A stretch of DNA of 64,000 nt from Cymodocea nodosa (taxonomy: Eukaryota > Streptophyta > Magnoliopsida > Alismatales > Cymodoceaceae), in contig CM072335.1 of assembly GCA_036874045.1 (NCBI GenBank), positions 3,182,001 through 3,246,000 of the forward strand, in the 5' to 3' direction. The notes beneath the pieces are model-generated. The model was not told the origin of the DNA. It was given only the letters and a program-made list of their open reading frames with translations, and did no database searches. This document shows positions 12,801 to 27,800 of this stretch, piece by piece (position 1 is the first letter of the stretch; each line of letters opens with the position of its first letter). The position numbers and the translations under genes are program-made.

Positions 12801-15800
12801 AAAGGGAGAGAACATTATATGTATTGGAAATTAAAATATTCAAAAAAAGGAAGGTTTAATTTTGAAAAATGGAATAAATATAAATATATTTACAAAAATA
12901 CAAGCATCAGAATCATCAAAACTTTAAATAATTATAAAGTATGATTAAATTAAATGTTATACAATTTAAATAACATGTTTTTATTATATCTGATTGGCAC
13001 TCAAGAATAAATACTTAAATAGAAAAAGATAAATGTTGAAATATAAATGTTTAATTTAAAATTAATTGATTATGAGAGGAGACATTTTCAATATAGGATT
13101 ATTTTAACACTTTCTTTCGTTTATAACATTTTTAAGTTTTACTGATGTCCTTGTTTTAGCTTTGATACCATATTAACATGCGAACGTTTAACATAAAATC
13201 AATTAACAGTCTATGAATGAAGAGGCCCTTTGTTATTTATTTTGTACTACATCATATCCCATTTTCAATGAGACTATTTCAACAATAAACAAATATATAA
13301 AAAATAAAATTGAAGATCTAGCAACAAAATAAGTAAAAATATTGAAATTATATCAATGAAAATAATTCATAAGAAAAAAAATACAAAGTTTAAAAAATAG
13401 GCATTCAAATGGCCAAAAAAGTGAAAACAACCATTTTTCTCAAAAATAAAGAAAAATGGTCATTTAAATAGAAAACAAGACATTGTTCCTATACGATGAC
13501 AACAACAATCTGAACTATAATCCTAAATAAATCCTCTACCTAGTTAAATTACATAAATCCTCTTCTTTCATATATTTCTATCTATTGCTAAATTTCTAGT
13601 TAAATTACATAAATTTAAATCTTTTCTTACAATTTCTAACCAAGTAATTTTACACATTCCTCTACCTCTTTTAGTTTCTTTTAAACTAATTAATTCTTTT
13701 CACTTAACTAGTGCATTCTTTTATCTCTTAATGATATGTCTAAACTACCTAAACTGATTTTCTCTCATCTTTAATTCGTGCAACCCCTAATATATTCTTA
13801 ATAAAATCATTTTTAACTCATTCTTTATAGTATTATCATTCATCCATTGTTCCAATTATTCTAAAAAATAAAACAGATTGGGATAAAAAACACTTAAATG
13901 GAATTTAAACACTTGTTTTTATATTTTATGACGTTGTAATTAGGGAAATGATGTACTGGACAAAAAGAAAAAATAAATAAATAAAAAATTGAAATTCTTC
14001 TTAATGGATATGTATTGGATGAAAACACCTTGTAAATATGAAAATTATAAGTAAATATGAAGATTCAATACCGTTACATCCATTGCTTGCAAGAAATTGC
14101 ACCAATTCACCATCTTCCTTGTAAACTGAATGTTAAGTAAAGCCTCGGCAATGGCACATACAGTACTTTGAATCCTTTGAGTGACAATGTGTGAAGGATC
14201 ATGGCGGTATGGATGCTTGTCAACTAAAATATATGCTGAAGGAGAACAAGATTCTAAGAATTGAGAAACACGCTTGCTAGTTAACCTACTTCCAAGCTTT
14301 TCATTTCAGAGGATAGAAGCATCAAAAGACAAAATTACTCCCGTTAGATCCCAAAGTACAAAAGAAATATAAAAATAGCATTTTAAAATATTGGCAACTC
14401 CACATTTCCAACAACCAATATCTCTTCATGCAAAGTGATTATGTAAGAATAACTAAAGGTGGCCATGATTAGGAGTATTCTTCATTCCACATGAAAAAGT
14501 AGAATTAGTTCAATTGTAGCTTATGTTTATATTTTCTTGAGTGCTTATGGACCCTTCTTCCATATATAATACGTAAAGTGATATAGCGTCACCTTTATTG
14601 CTAAGGATACTACTACTTGTAGGGATTACCATTCAAGTCGTTTTCAAAAGTTTATATTTGAATGAAATTAATTGTAAAGTATCTAATTCAATTCAAAACA
14701 GATATTGCATTTGCTTTCCAACATTGAATTTCAGAATATGAATCAAAACCACCACAAACAAATTGGCTTCATTTAGAAAATATCCCACAAGTGGTTTGTC
14801 TTAGCATATACAATGCTAAAAAGAATGAGAGTTTCAAGAAAAGATACCTGAAGAACTACATCTGGCTTTACCCATTTTGTGAATGATTCTGAGAGCAGAG
14901 CATGGTCTAGATGGTCTATAAACAGAAGCTGGCTATCAATCTGAAGTGAAGAGAAAGTCCTCCGCAAACGCATACCAGATAAAATGTCTGCTACCACGGG
15001 CCATGAAAGATGTCTAGCTAACAGCAAAGCAGCCCAAATTTCATCTTCTGTGTCCATGGTTCCAAGTAAAAGGAGACCCCGTTCTGCTCTTTCTATAAAA
15101 TTTAGAACTTCAGAAACTTGACTAGGATGTTCAGCAAGAGAGCAAAAGTTCTGAATATTGACATATGTTGTAAATGGCTTCGAATCTGATATCCATTTAT
15201 CTAACCCTTTCAAACAATTAAATTTCCATTCAGATGGATAATCTTCCAGTGTTTCTCTAAAAGGACAATTAATATGTACAGGACCACATGGTACTTGAGT
15301 TGCATGATATACGGCTGAATCAATAGTTGTAAGGACCATTCTCGCAGGGATTTCACCAGAAGGAGGAGGAAGCCCAAAAAAATACCTCACAAACTTGCCA
15401 AAATGATCAACCTATAAAGGAAAGATCAAGAACTGCAGCTTAATTATCCATATTTAGCAAATCAATTTCAAGAAACAAATCCAGTTCATAAAGCTCCCAA
15501 CCAATGAGTATGTTGTCTTATGTCTAGAAGCAGAGAAACTGTTTTTTCTTTGAGAAAGTGTAAGGGTGAAATCTTATTCAAAAATAAGATTCACACAGAG
15601 ATGAACTTATAAGAAGTGGAGAAAATGTTTCTATTATTGAAACCTCTAAGCCATAATGAAGCATTTTATTGTTGGTCCAAGGCTATAATCAACAAAATTT
15701 TTAGTGCTTCCAGGAAATGATAGAATAGAACAATTAAATCCACTTTTCATTTTAGTGAATACCACAGATCATCTAACTTTTCAAAATAGCATCAAAAAAA

Positions 15801-18800
15801 GTATTCATAAATATAGAAAAACAAAGAAAATGAGCTCTGACAAAATAATTCATATGAAGGCCACCCTTTTTAAGAAATATTTTTTTGAATAATGGATTTA
15901 AGAAATGTTATGATGGTCACCTTGATAACCATCGGAAATCAAGTTGGTTTTTCCACTTTTATAAAAAATTGAAATTCCCAAAATTTCAGGTTCAATCTTT
16001 CAATGACCCTTCAAGTGCCTAAACGTCAATCACAATATGAAATTGATATCCATGACAAGATCATAGATTGGTAATTGGATGATTGAGATACTTAAGAATG
16101 CAGAATTAAATCCTTATCTCATGCTAGAGTTGACTTCCATAATCATAATGTTCAGGATCAACTGGGATTGTCAAAATCTGCATGGAAATATCACAGCTCA
16201 GTCTGATATACACATGTAAATCAAAGATTGTGCCGACTCAGTTGAAAAATTGATCTAGGATAAGTGAAGACCAATGGATCATTCCATCAACTGAGATTTT
16301 TTATCAGTATTCCGTAGAAACTCACTTTGGATGATCACATGAAAGGATCAACTGATCCAATGCACAATACAATGCACTAGATATGCATTAGTAGACTTTT
16401 TATCTTCACCTTCCTTCGTCTCATGCACTAGTAGACTGATACAACTTTCTCTCCAGTGATTGGATCTTGAAGGAGGGTAACCGATCATCATTCCAGTAGA
16501 GTGTTCTTCTCAAATGATCTTTACAGCAACCTTGTTTTCTCTTCTATTTGATGTAATTCTTCCTCTCCCGTTTGTCTTATTCTTTAAGGTTAGATCTATG
16601 TTATTTATGTTCAGTTTGAAACTTTGGGGAAATTTTTTAATTTTCTAGATTTTTTACTAATTTTCCGAGAATATTTGGATTTACATACATTTGAAATTGA
16701 ACTGCATATATCATGGCTAAATGTATCTATGTTCCATAAATTTAACCAAAAAATTTTAAATGAGTTTTTCCTGTTTGTCCTGATATTTGATGAATTTTCT
16801 TTTTTTTTAAGATTTATAAATGAATTGTATTAGATTTTACTGAAATTTACTAGTATTATATTGATCTAACATACAAATTGCAAATATAATTTTTTGCATT
16901 TTCCTAATTTTGTTTGAATTTTTGTATTTTTCAAAGATTAATAATTGAAGTCAAATACATCTTGTTTAATTGTAATTGTATGTAATATACATCACATAAC
17001 AATTGCAGAAAAAAAATTGCTTTTTCCTGATTTTCTTGGGATTTTTTTATTTTCCTAGATTTATAAGTTATACAGCATAGTCGCATATATATATTGTCTC
17101 ATGTTAGTACTAAACAAAATAGTATTAGTTTTGACCAATGAGCAAAACCAATGGAGATCCCTAGAAATTCAGAACTCCAGAGGTCTCCAAACCTGATGGA
17201 GGTGGTCGAAAGCCAAGATTCTTCAAAATCTACAGGAGAAAAAAAAGTTCTTTTTATTGGTGGAGGGTCCTACACCCTCCCTGCAAAAGGAATCAAAACC
17301 CCATCAAGATTCCAAACTCCACAACCTAGCTCACCCTAAGGTTAGGTTCCTCCTAACTTCTAATTTACTCTTTCTTTATGAAGATACTCTTTTGGAATTA
17401 TAGGGGCCTTGCCGACAAGGCCACTCAACTTCACCTAAAAAATCTCATTAAAGACAACCAACTTCAAATCGTAGCCATTATGAAACCTTTCCTTGGAAAT
17501 GATGGGCAACCTACCATTGCCAAAACCATTCATCTTCAAGGACGGACTTGCAACAATCCTAATGGTAAACTCTGGACAAACTCCCTTAAGGTGAGTGAAG
17601 TGTTCAGTGGGTGATCAACCTTTGACACTGTGCATCCAAAGGCATGGACCCGATGATCTCTTTTTAACATCAGTCTACGCAGGCTACAACATCCTAAGGA
17701 GAAGACACCTACGAGAGGAGTTAGAGAATATCAAAGATCTTATTGGCAACGCTCATTAGATTATCGATGGGGATTTTAATGCCATTAGAAAAGATCAAGA
17801 AGCCATTGGTACTATAGGCTGCAACATCAGAAGCATGACTAAGTTCAATGATGTAATACACTCTCTTGAACTCACTGAACCCCAACATGCCAGAGATAGA
17901 TTCTTTTGGGTTAAGCAAAAAGTATTGCAGGCTTGACTGTGTTCTTGCCATCCTTAATCTTCTCAGTGAGCTCCCACTAAGCATAGACTATCTGCCAAGA
18001 GTAAGATCAGACCATGCCCCCGTTTTTGTAAAAATTGAGGATGGCTCTAGACTAGGCCCAACCCCCTTCAAGTTTCAAAAAATGTGGCTTACAGCTAAGG
18101 ACTTTAAATCCGCGGTAGATAATGACTGGTCCAAATGTGGGCACCCTCATCTCATAACTAACATTAATAGAAAGATTTTCTGTCTCAATTTTCACCTGAA
18201 ACATTGGAATAGAAGCTCCTTTGGCAATGTTCTCACAAGGGTTGAGGAGATTCAACAGGAGATGATTACCATTGAGAAATCATTGTAGGACTACTGGAGT
18301 GAAGAGGCTATAAAGAGATTAGAGGACCTAAAACAAGAAATCATGAACAATGTGCTTGGAAAAGAAATCTTTTTTACTCAAAAAGCTTGCATAAAATGGC
18401 TCAAAGAAAGGGATCAAAACACAATTCTTTCATCAAACTATAAAATTGAGAAAGCAATTTAACCCTTTCAAATCAATGTTACAGTCCCAGAACCGTACCA
18501 ACCTGGATTATATCTTGGCTGCAAAACCAAAGTTTTACCCATTTCTCTGAGTTGTTGTCCACTTAGGGATCCAATGTCCATGTCATCCCGACTATCCTAG
18601 ATGCCACAGATGATTACTTCCTTTGTGTTATCCATACCACACAGGAAATAAAGGAGGTGGTGCCTTTCATGGAAAAAATAAAACTCCAAGTCCTGATGGC
18701 TTCTCTACTGAATTCTATCAAGACATGTGGGACTTGCTAGAAAGGGATGTGATTGTGGCAATCCAAGAAGTGTTTAAAGGGTACAAACTTTATGTCTTGG

Positions 18801-21800
18801 AAAGTCACTTTTCTTGCACTAGTCCCCAAGAAAGAAGTGACAAACTTCAAAGACTTTCGCCCAGCACATCTCAACCCTACTTGAAAGGATCATTTTCCCT
18901 ACATAAGGTGCATTTGTCAAGGGTAGAAGCACATTCAACAATGTTATCCTAGAACAACATCTAGTCAAGATGATTGAAAAAGAGCAATGAGTTGGCAACC
19001 TTCTTCTTAATATTGACATGGAAAAAGGCTTTCAATAAAATGGAATGGACAGCCATATATGCAGTCATGTGAAAATATAGATTTTCTGATAAGTTCATAG
19101 CTATCATCCAAACCTGTATTGAAGATGTTAGCTTTTCAGTCCTCACAAATGGAGTTCCAACTCCTTTCTTCACCTCATCTAAGGGTCTAAGTCAGGAAGA
19201 TCCACTGTATGCCTACTTATTCATTATAACTAAAGAAATCCCATCCAGGAACTTAGATAAAAAACTGATTTCTGAAAACCAGCTAATCCGCTACAATACA
19301 AGATATCTAGGCATGGTAATCACCAATCTCCTTTATGCAGATGACCTAATTCTCTTCCTTAATGGTAGGAAGAAAAGTATAGAGGCTCTCATGCAGTTAC
19401 TAGACCATTATTAGCACTTCACAAGCCAAAAAGTAAACAATAACAAAAGTTTCTTTATTGCTCCTAAAAAAACAGCCCTTTCTAGAATCCACCTAATCTC
19501 CAGCATCACTAGTTTCAATCGAGGGGATCTCCCTTTCAGATATCTAGGTTGTCCTATCTTTAAAGGAAAATGCAAGCATTGTTACTTTGAGTACATCATA
19601 CATAAAGTACAAAAAAACTTAGTTGATTGGTGTGAACATATATGCCCTTTTGTGTGTCTAGGTTAAATGGAGGATCCATTTAACCAATTATGTAACTATA
19701 TATATTTGTACTATTCCTTGTTTTCTAAATAGAACAATTTTTACCACTTTACTCTTTACATGGAATCAGAGTGAGGTTAGGGTTCCACCACCGATCGTCA
19801 ATACCCCCCACCTCTTCTGACAACCTGCTCGTTCAGCTGAAACCACTTATGCAAGGTGAGCTGAGGGGTGCCCACATGCTGGTCGTCGATCTCATCTCCT
19901 CCCTATGACTCTACGTAGTGTTGTTAGCACACTTAAGTTGATTTCATCTGTCGACATCTGTGCATGAAGGCCGACGATCTGTAGCCTAGTCATTGGCTCT
20001 TCATGTAAGGTAGGTTGTGGTAGTTCTTTTCTATGTCATTGCCTCTGATGGTTGTGTTGGCCACCCATCGATGTGCTTTGTGTCGTCGCCCACTAGTGTG
20101 TGTTACTACCCCCCTCCCTTGTGAGGTTTCATGGATCCATAGTGATTGCTCCATGGTGTTGTTGTTGTTAGATTGAGTCATTCTTCTTGCGATTGTTGTG
20201 TTTGCATCTTCTCAGTATCCATCCGTTAGTTGCTTCCGTGAATCTACAGTGCCCTTCATCAGTCAGACCTTCATGGAACTATAGTGCCTTCATCCATCAG
20301 TGCCCTTGTGGATTGTTATCCTTTGTGATAGTCCTTGACAATCTTTATGGACAATTCCTTACTTAAACCAAAGCTTGACCTATCAACACTTTACCTTTCA
20401 GATGGCTTCCAAGGATACCTCCTAGATACACAATTTCATCCCCATGACTAAAAAATTAAATGGCTCCAATTACATTTTATGGCCCAAAGTTTTGAAACAA
20501 TTGCACTTGCCCACAAGAAAATCAGTCACTTGACCTATGAACCTCCAAGTGACAAATCTGATGCCTATGGTGATTGGCTAGCTGATGACACAGTTATTAT
20601 TTCTTGGCTACTAGCTTGTATTGAGCCCAACATTGCTTAAAGTACTTCTATGATACAACCTGCACACAAGATTTGGCTGTCCTTGAAGAAAACCTATAGG
20701 TATGAAAAAAATATAGCCAAGACCTTTCAGGTGTATGAAAAATTGTTCACTTACTCTTAGGCAAGAAGATCAAAATCCCCAAGAATATTATACTGTTCTT
20801 CATGGTCTCATAGAAGAACTGGATCTCTACCAACCTCTGACATTAGTGTTAATAAGCATTACCGTGAAGAACTGCTTGTTGTTGCTTTCTTGACTGGCTT
20901 AACTCCTAATCTTAATTCTTAGATCCAAGGTCAAGTTCTTGGTCTAGACCAGATGCTTGATCATGAAGAGACCTTTGCCAAAGTCCTACAGATCTCTACT
21001 GCTGTACCTACTACACCAACTCCTATTGATGGAACGGTTTTGGTTGCCTTCACTTTCCATGCTCCTAGAAAGGGTGGAGGAAGTGGAAAACCCAAGTACC
21101 AACATTGTGATAAACTTGGGCATCGATCTGAAAAGTATTGGGACAAATTTGACAAACTAGTTTGAGCCTGAGCTGTTACAAACACTGTGAAACCTCATGT
21201 TCCTACAACAACCACTGATGATACCTCGATGGTGAAGATTTCCAAAGTTGATCTTGACAAGTTGATATAATTGCAAACTACTTTTACTCAAGCCACGACA
21301 GTGTGAGCCTCCCACTCTTCAGGTACTGCTTTAGCTATGGTAGCTAGGGAAGACACTAGTTCTTGGATTATAGACTCAAGAGTCTCTCAACATATGACAA
21401 GTAGTCTCTCCTTATTTGATCGAATACAATATCTACTAAATCTTCATAATATGATTGTCATTGATAGTCGAACTTGCTAGATTTCTACTAGAGAGTTTGT
21501 TCAAATCACTTCTAATATTTGCCTTGATCAAATCTTTTATGTTGTTGATTTACTTGTAAACATTCTATCTATTAGTTCAACTTTCATACTTTGTAACCTT
21601 TTTTGCTTTCCACTACACCTTTCAAGTCCTTCAAATAAGGGTAAGAATTGGTTTAAGGCATAAAGGCAACGATGATGTCGACACCTTCGTGCGAAATACA
21701 CTCACTTCTAGTTTGGCCACTTTGTTGTCCTCTAATGGTTACTATACCTCCTCTGTACTTTGGCACTATCATTTGGGACAATTGTCCACACATCATCACA

Positions 21801-24800
21801 AGTCAAAAGTAATATTCATTACATCAAGGGAATATGTCAAGCATAAGCTAAGCAAATGTCTTGTCATATAGAGTAGTTACACAAAAAATGAAACAAAATC
21901 ATCTAGCTAGCGTCCTCCCTACATATTCTCTAATGAGCCTAAAACCATAAGGAATTGAAAAGGTGAGCTAAAAAGTTCAATAAATAATTCACTAGCTAAA
22001 CAATGTAACAATAAATAACAAAGAAAATATGACATAGCATAAAAATGTAAATGACGACATGGCAATGCAATACTATCCTATATAGTCTTAAGCTAGCCTG
22101 CTATACCAAAGACATATACTTGATAGTTATGATGTTGGTTATAGTTGTTTCAATCAGCAACTCATCTCTAGTCACATATTAATACTGTGATAGAGTCTAT
22201 AGTCAAATAAAAGTCCTATAATGGAGTCTATAGTCACATACAAGCATTGTAACAAAGTCCATAATCATATACAGGCCTTATGATAGAATCCATGATAGTC
22301 ACATCGAACCACTTAGTAGTACCAACACAATTAGGACCACTAACTTAAATGCTTATCCAGTCATAGACACCAATAATGAACACACTATAATCACAAAGCA
22401 AAATGCCCAATTTCATCTTATTATGGCTATACCTATATGTTCTACTCTAATCACATTGTCAGGCAATAGTCATCAATATTAAGCAACAATCAATGTTGTT
22501 AAGCAATGTGCATCAATTACATGTATAATACTCATCATTATGTATGTAAAAACCCACTAAATTGTCATTCATTAAATAACCAGTGGAAAACTTACCTTAA
22601 ATGATCGAATGCCAAAGCTTCTCCTCTTTCTCTCTTCTTCCTCCCTCATCTGCAACCAACGAACCCACCAAAACTCAATACTACAACCTCCCATCCAATG
22701 CACGTCGCTCCACCAACAAGTCGAAATCACTCCTGCACATGCGCACGAAGACACTAGAGCAAACCTGTGTACGAACATAGCTTGCCTTCCATGTACACAG
22801 ACTGTCATGCTTTACCTTAGTTGTCTCTTTCTCATTTTCATTGTGTCATGTCATTTAAGAAAACATAGGTCTTCATTTTTTTGGGTTCATCTTGCTCCTA
22901 GTAGTAAAATGTTTAACTTAGTTCATTGTAATATTTGGAGGCTAAGTTGTGTCCTATCTGTTTCTAATCATCATTATTACATTGTCTTTATAGAAAACTA
23001 CTCTCGTGTATGTTGGATTTACTTATTAAAAGATCATCAACATATTACTATTATTGTTCAAAATTTTCTTACTAAAATCAAAACTCAGTTTGATATTACT
23101 CCAAAATATTTGTGTACTAACAATGCTTTAGAATTTGTGAGTGCTACTTTTCAATCTTTGTGTGCCTCTCTTGGCATTATCTATCAAATTACCTTCCATC
23201 ATACTTCTCAACAAAATGTCATAGTTGAGCACAAGCATCGCCACCTCTTGAATATTGCTAGGACTCTTTTCATTCATATGAAGATTCCAAGATATCTATG
23301 AGCCAATACTATGTTTATTGCTACTTACCTTATCAATTGTATGTCATCTACTCCTTTGAGAGGGAAAGTCCCTCTTAGGCATCTATGTCCTCACAAGGAG
23401 TTATTTGTCCTTCCTCTTTGTGTTTTTGGGTGTGTATCCTATGTCTAGGATCTTACTTCTGGCTTAGATAAATTGTCTACTAGGGCTGTCAAATGTGTAT
23501 TTATGAAATACTTTAGAACTTAGAAGGGGTATAGATATTATCATCCTTCAACAAAAAAATACTATACATCTACTAATGTTACTTTCTTTAAGGATTAACC
23601 TTATTTTTCCACCATTGAATCCTTTGAGAATTCTTCTACACCCATTTTGGATGTTGTTCCCCTCTAGTACACACATCTTAATGACAACAGGCCAACTAAT
23701 CACCCTCTATAGGTGTATCATTGGCAAGGAAGACCACTTGCTGTTCTTGAAACTTCACCAGTTATAGCTCTTGAAGAAGGTTCTTCCATCATTGATTTAG
23801 AACTTGATGTATCCTTGCAGACTACACCTTTAGATCCCACCTATGATAAGGACAATGACCTATTGATTGCCTTACGCAAAGGTATTCAATCTTGCACCCA
23901 ACATCATATCGTCAATTATATTTCTTATGACCACTTGAATACCTCATACTATGACTTTACTTTGAGAGTGTCTTCTGAATCTATTCTTAGCTCCTACCAT
24001 GAAGCATTATAACTACCTTGTTGGAAAGAGGCTATGGATGAAGAAATCAATACCTTGATGTCCCATGAGACTTAGGAGTTGGTGAAATGCCCTGTTAATC
24101 TCAATCTTGTGTCATGCAAATGGGTCTTCAGTATTAAACACAAATCAAATAACATAGTTGAAAGGTACAAAACTCATCTTGTGACTTGTGGATTCACTCA
24201 AGAATAAGAGAGACTATGAAGAAATCTTTGCTTCGGTAGCTCATCTCAATTCCATTCACATCATTCTCTCTATAGTTGTGAACTAAAATTGGTTTTTACA
24301 TCAACTTGATGAGAAGAATGTCATTCTATATGGAGACCTAAATGAGGAAATCTATATTAAGAAAGTTTTGTTGCCTAGGAGGAAAAATAAGTGTGCTTAT
24401 TAAGAAAGTTTATTTATGGACTAAAACAAAGTCCTAGGACCTGGTTCCATAAACTTAGAAAAGTTATGCTTGCTAGCCACTTCCGTAAGCCTATTGTTGA
24501 CAATTCTGTGTTCATTCGCCAAAGCTCGAGAGGTTGTGTCATCTTGACTATGTATATATCTCACAGGTAGTGATGACAAAAGCATTAAAAGGACCAAAGA
24601 ACACCTTATCAATGCATTCCAGATAAAGGAGTTGGGTCAACCTGACTACTTCCTTGACATCGAGTTCATGTATTCTAGAAGAAAAACAACATTAACCCAA
24701 TGGAAATATGCACTAGACCTACTTGAGGAAACAGGTTATCTTGGCTTCTAACTAGAATCCACACTTGTCGAGCAAAATCCTTCCTTCTACCAACACCATT

Positions 24801-27800
24801 AGAGGATGTCAATCAGTATAGATGATTAATTGGGAAACTAATATACCTCACTATTACTAAACCAGACATTGCTTACACTATTAGGCTCCTCAGTCAATTT
24901 ATACATAATCCTAAGCAAGTTCATTTAAAAGGGGCCCAACATGTACTTGCTTATATTAAAGGAACTCCTAGAAAAGATCTCTTATATTGTGCAAATGGTC
25001 ATCTCAAAGTTGAAGTCTTTTTTATTCTGGTTATGCTAGAGATAAGATGGACAAAAAGTCTATTTCTAGTTATTGTACATATGTTCGAGGCAATCTTATT
25101 ACGTAGCACAACAAAAAACAAAGTGTTGTTTCCTACTCAAATGTTGAGGCTAAATACAAGGCCATGAAAGAAATTGCATGTGAGGTGATGTAGATCAAGT
25201 CCCTTCAAGAGGAACTTAAGGTTACAGTTGAACTCCTTGAACAAATGCATTGTAACAATCAATCAACAATCTATATTGTCAAGAATGAAATCTTTCATAA
25301 AAGAACCAAGCACATCGAAATTGATTGCCATTACGTTCACGATTTGGTAGTTAAAGAAGTTATTTGTACACCCTATACTCCATCTAAAGAAGAAATTGCA
25401 AACATCCTTATAAAAAGGCTTAGCTACAATAGTTTCTTTTATCTTTGTAACAAACTTGGAATGACAAATATATATATTCCAACTTAAGGAGGAGTGTGAA
25501 CATATATGTCCTTTTGTATGTCTAGGTTAAATGGATGATCCATTTAATCGATTATGTAACTATATATATTTGTACTATTCTTTGTTTTCTAAATGGAACA
25601 ATTTTTACCACTTTACTCTTCACAATTGGAAAAGAAAAATGCTCTCCCCAGGTTGCAGACTTGCCCTCATTAAGCACATCCTATCAAGCACTCTTATCCA
25701 CACTCTTAGTGCTTATGATGTTCCCCTTGGTCTCCTAGATAGATTCAGAAGGCTTTTTGCCAACTTCCTTTGGGGGGGGGCAAAAGCAAACAACTCAACT
25801 AGATAAGATGGTCTTATGTTACCAAGCATAAGGATGAGGGTGGCCTTGGACTTAGAGATATTGAGGAATTTTTAAAAGCCCTCTGCATGAAGATGATCTG
25901 ACATATCTTAGATCATAAAGGCCCATTGTCCAAGACCCCAGCAGTCATGACAAGCAATCATAAGCAAACTTCCACTAGGGCCTTTAATCTCAACAACAAA
26001 AGGATACAAAAAGCTTGGAAAGAACTCCTCAAGCATGCCAAGTGGAGAGGAGGATCAAGACAAATCAATTTATGGCAAGCATGGTGGCTGGACTGTGGAC
26101 AAATTGCAGATCACTTCCCAGTTCCAGATGATCTCTCCCATCTAACTGTAGTAGAAGTCAAATAAAATCAAAGCATTCTCGATCAGCTCTGCCTACCTAA
26201 TGCCATCAGGACAGAAATCCAGAAAGGGCTAGACTTGGTCACTGCTAGCAAGGACTGATTCCTGTAGGTTTTTTTAAAGGACAATAATCTTAAAAATAAC
26301 GCTGCCTTGGAACTTACTCGAAAAAAGTACAGAAAGGACCTTTTGCTGGAATTTGGAGCAAATATCTCCCCTCAAAAGTCTCCTTTCTTTGGAGGCTCTT
26401 CTTGAATGCACTTCCTACTGAAGACAGTTTACAGAGAAGAGGATTCTCCCTAGCATTGATCTACCAATGCTGCAAAATTCAAAAACACCTAGATTTTGTT
26501 GAACACTTTTGGTTCCAAGATGAGTGGGCCATTTTGTGTAGATAGTGGTGTAATGATTTACTTGGGTTCAAACTGCAAAACCAATCTAATTGGAAAGCAT
26601 TTGTCATCCAATCCCTTCAATGTAAGCAAAAGCACCATGCCCCTGGTTTCAAGAAATACCTCACAGTCATGTTACTTTGGCACTGCTGGAAAAGCAGATG
26701 CAACACCAACTATGGTGGCCAGGCAGAGACCTTTGCAGATGTTCGTGGACAGGTCTATCTTGCCCTCCAATATTTCAGGCTACTCCATGGTAGACAGCAA
26801 TGTGATGCTAGAGAATCATGGATTAGATGGCCCAGACTTGCTGCAGGTTTCATCAAATTAAACATGGATGGTGCTGTCTCTTTCCAATACCTTCCAGCAG
26901 GAGAAGTGCTCAGAAACAGGATTGGGGACATGATTTTTGCTTTCAGCAACTTCTACGGATGCAACAATGTCATCCCTGCAATGATGTCATACCAAGGGTT
27001 GCTGCAGTGTCTTTCCAAAGGATACAAACTTGATACGATTGAAGTTGAAATTGACTCCATAATCCCGCACAGATCTTTCATGGATAACATTTGCCCAACA
27101 GCTGTCAACAGAGTAATCTGGTACAATATTTCTCCACTGATAAAACAGTTTGCCAGTCTCAGACATGTTCTTCATGAAGTGAACACCCTGGCGGACTCTC
27201 TTGCTAAATTAGCTCTTCAAAAACAGGGTGATACTGTCTACGATGAAATAGTCTCACTCCTCAGTGACATCCGAGCCCAACTTCACTTAGAATCCTAGAG
27301 AAACCCTGCCTACAAAGAACACTCCACTTAATGAAATCATTTTGTCCTTTTTGTTGGGCCTCCACCCCTTAAATTGAACAGGGAATATTATATTAAAAAA
27401 AAATCTAGGTAGGTTTTCATAAAAAATAAATCAAAGTGGTCCTGTCTTATCCTACAGTTTTATGCCAAATTTCTAGGTCTTTGACCATTTCCATGTTTTT
27501 ACCATAGTTCCATTGATATCTCCATCGATCCTCAGTATTTTTCATTTTTTCAAAAGACAAGTCTTCATGTGTCATCAAAAATATATTCCCTGTCCATGAT
27601 CCAAATGAACAAGGAAAGACAACCTCAACCAGTAATGCACAACAGGTACTCCTCAAGTCGTATCTGTTCTCAACTCTTTTTTTTTATTTGTAGATACTAG
27701 ATATGGAATATAATATGGTTTCTTCTCTCAACTCGCTTAAACTATAAAATGGTGTGTGGAAATATAAGCCAAACATGTGTCTTCCCAGAATTATGCACGT

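Larger units (their letters stand above)
19631..25624 (+). mobile_element. Copia retrotransposon E with both LTRs, nested in the L1
   Basis: 130-bp LTRs at 19631-19760 and 25495-25624 begin TGTGAACATATATG and end TTYACA, with about 8 mismatches by eye. A 5-bp duplication ATTGG flanks them (19626-19630 and 25625-25629). The primer-binding site TGGAATCAGAG follows the left LTR. A purine tract AAGGAGGAG precedes the right LTR. Internal order: gag (about 20400-21165, zinc knuckle [17 protein letters not shown]), protease ([13 protein letters not shown] near 21360, Gly of the active-site DSG replaced), GAG-pre-integrase ([10 protein letters not shown] near 21760), integrase core (about 22900-23460), reverse transcriptase (about 24010-24600), RNase H (about 24830-25485). 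The order protease-integrase-RT-RNase H is Ty1/copia. Many stops are present. Confidence 0.9.
17140..27373 (+). mobile_element. L1-type LINE, 5'-truncated, split by Copia E, in PHYLLO intron 10
   Basis: Plus strand, antisense to PHYLLO. It begins inside ORF1 (17151-17339). ORF2 starts at 17378 with the endonuclease MKILFWN.RGL motif. The endonuclease C-terminus, [11 protein letters not shown], is at about 18006. Reverse transcriptase runs from about 18650 ([10 protein letters not shown]) through [10 protein letters not shown] and the catalytic [10 protein letters not shown] near 19330. Copia E interrupts at 19631. The frame resumes after 25629 with [21 protein letters not shown] zinc-finger-like linker (about 26380-26510) and a C-terminal RNase H (IKLNMDGA at about 26860, [15 protein letters not shown] at about 27180, end 27298) follow. 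A short A-run closes the element near 27373. Stops and frameshifts make it inactive. Confidence 0.85.

Noticed and set aside
22609..23301. 230-residue open frame taken as one protein
   Set aside because: Its first third is the foreign segment and the rest is Copia E integrase; the fusion is accidental.
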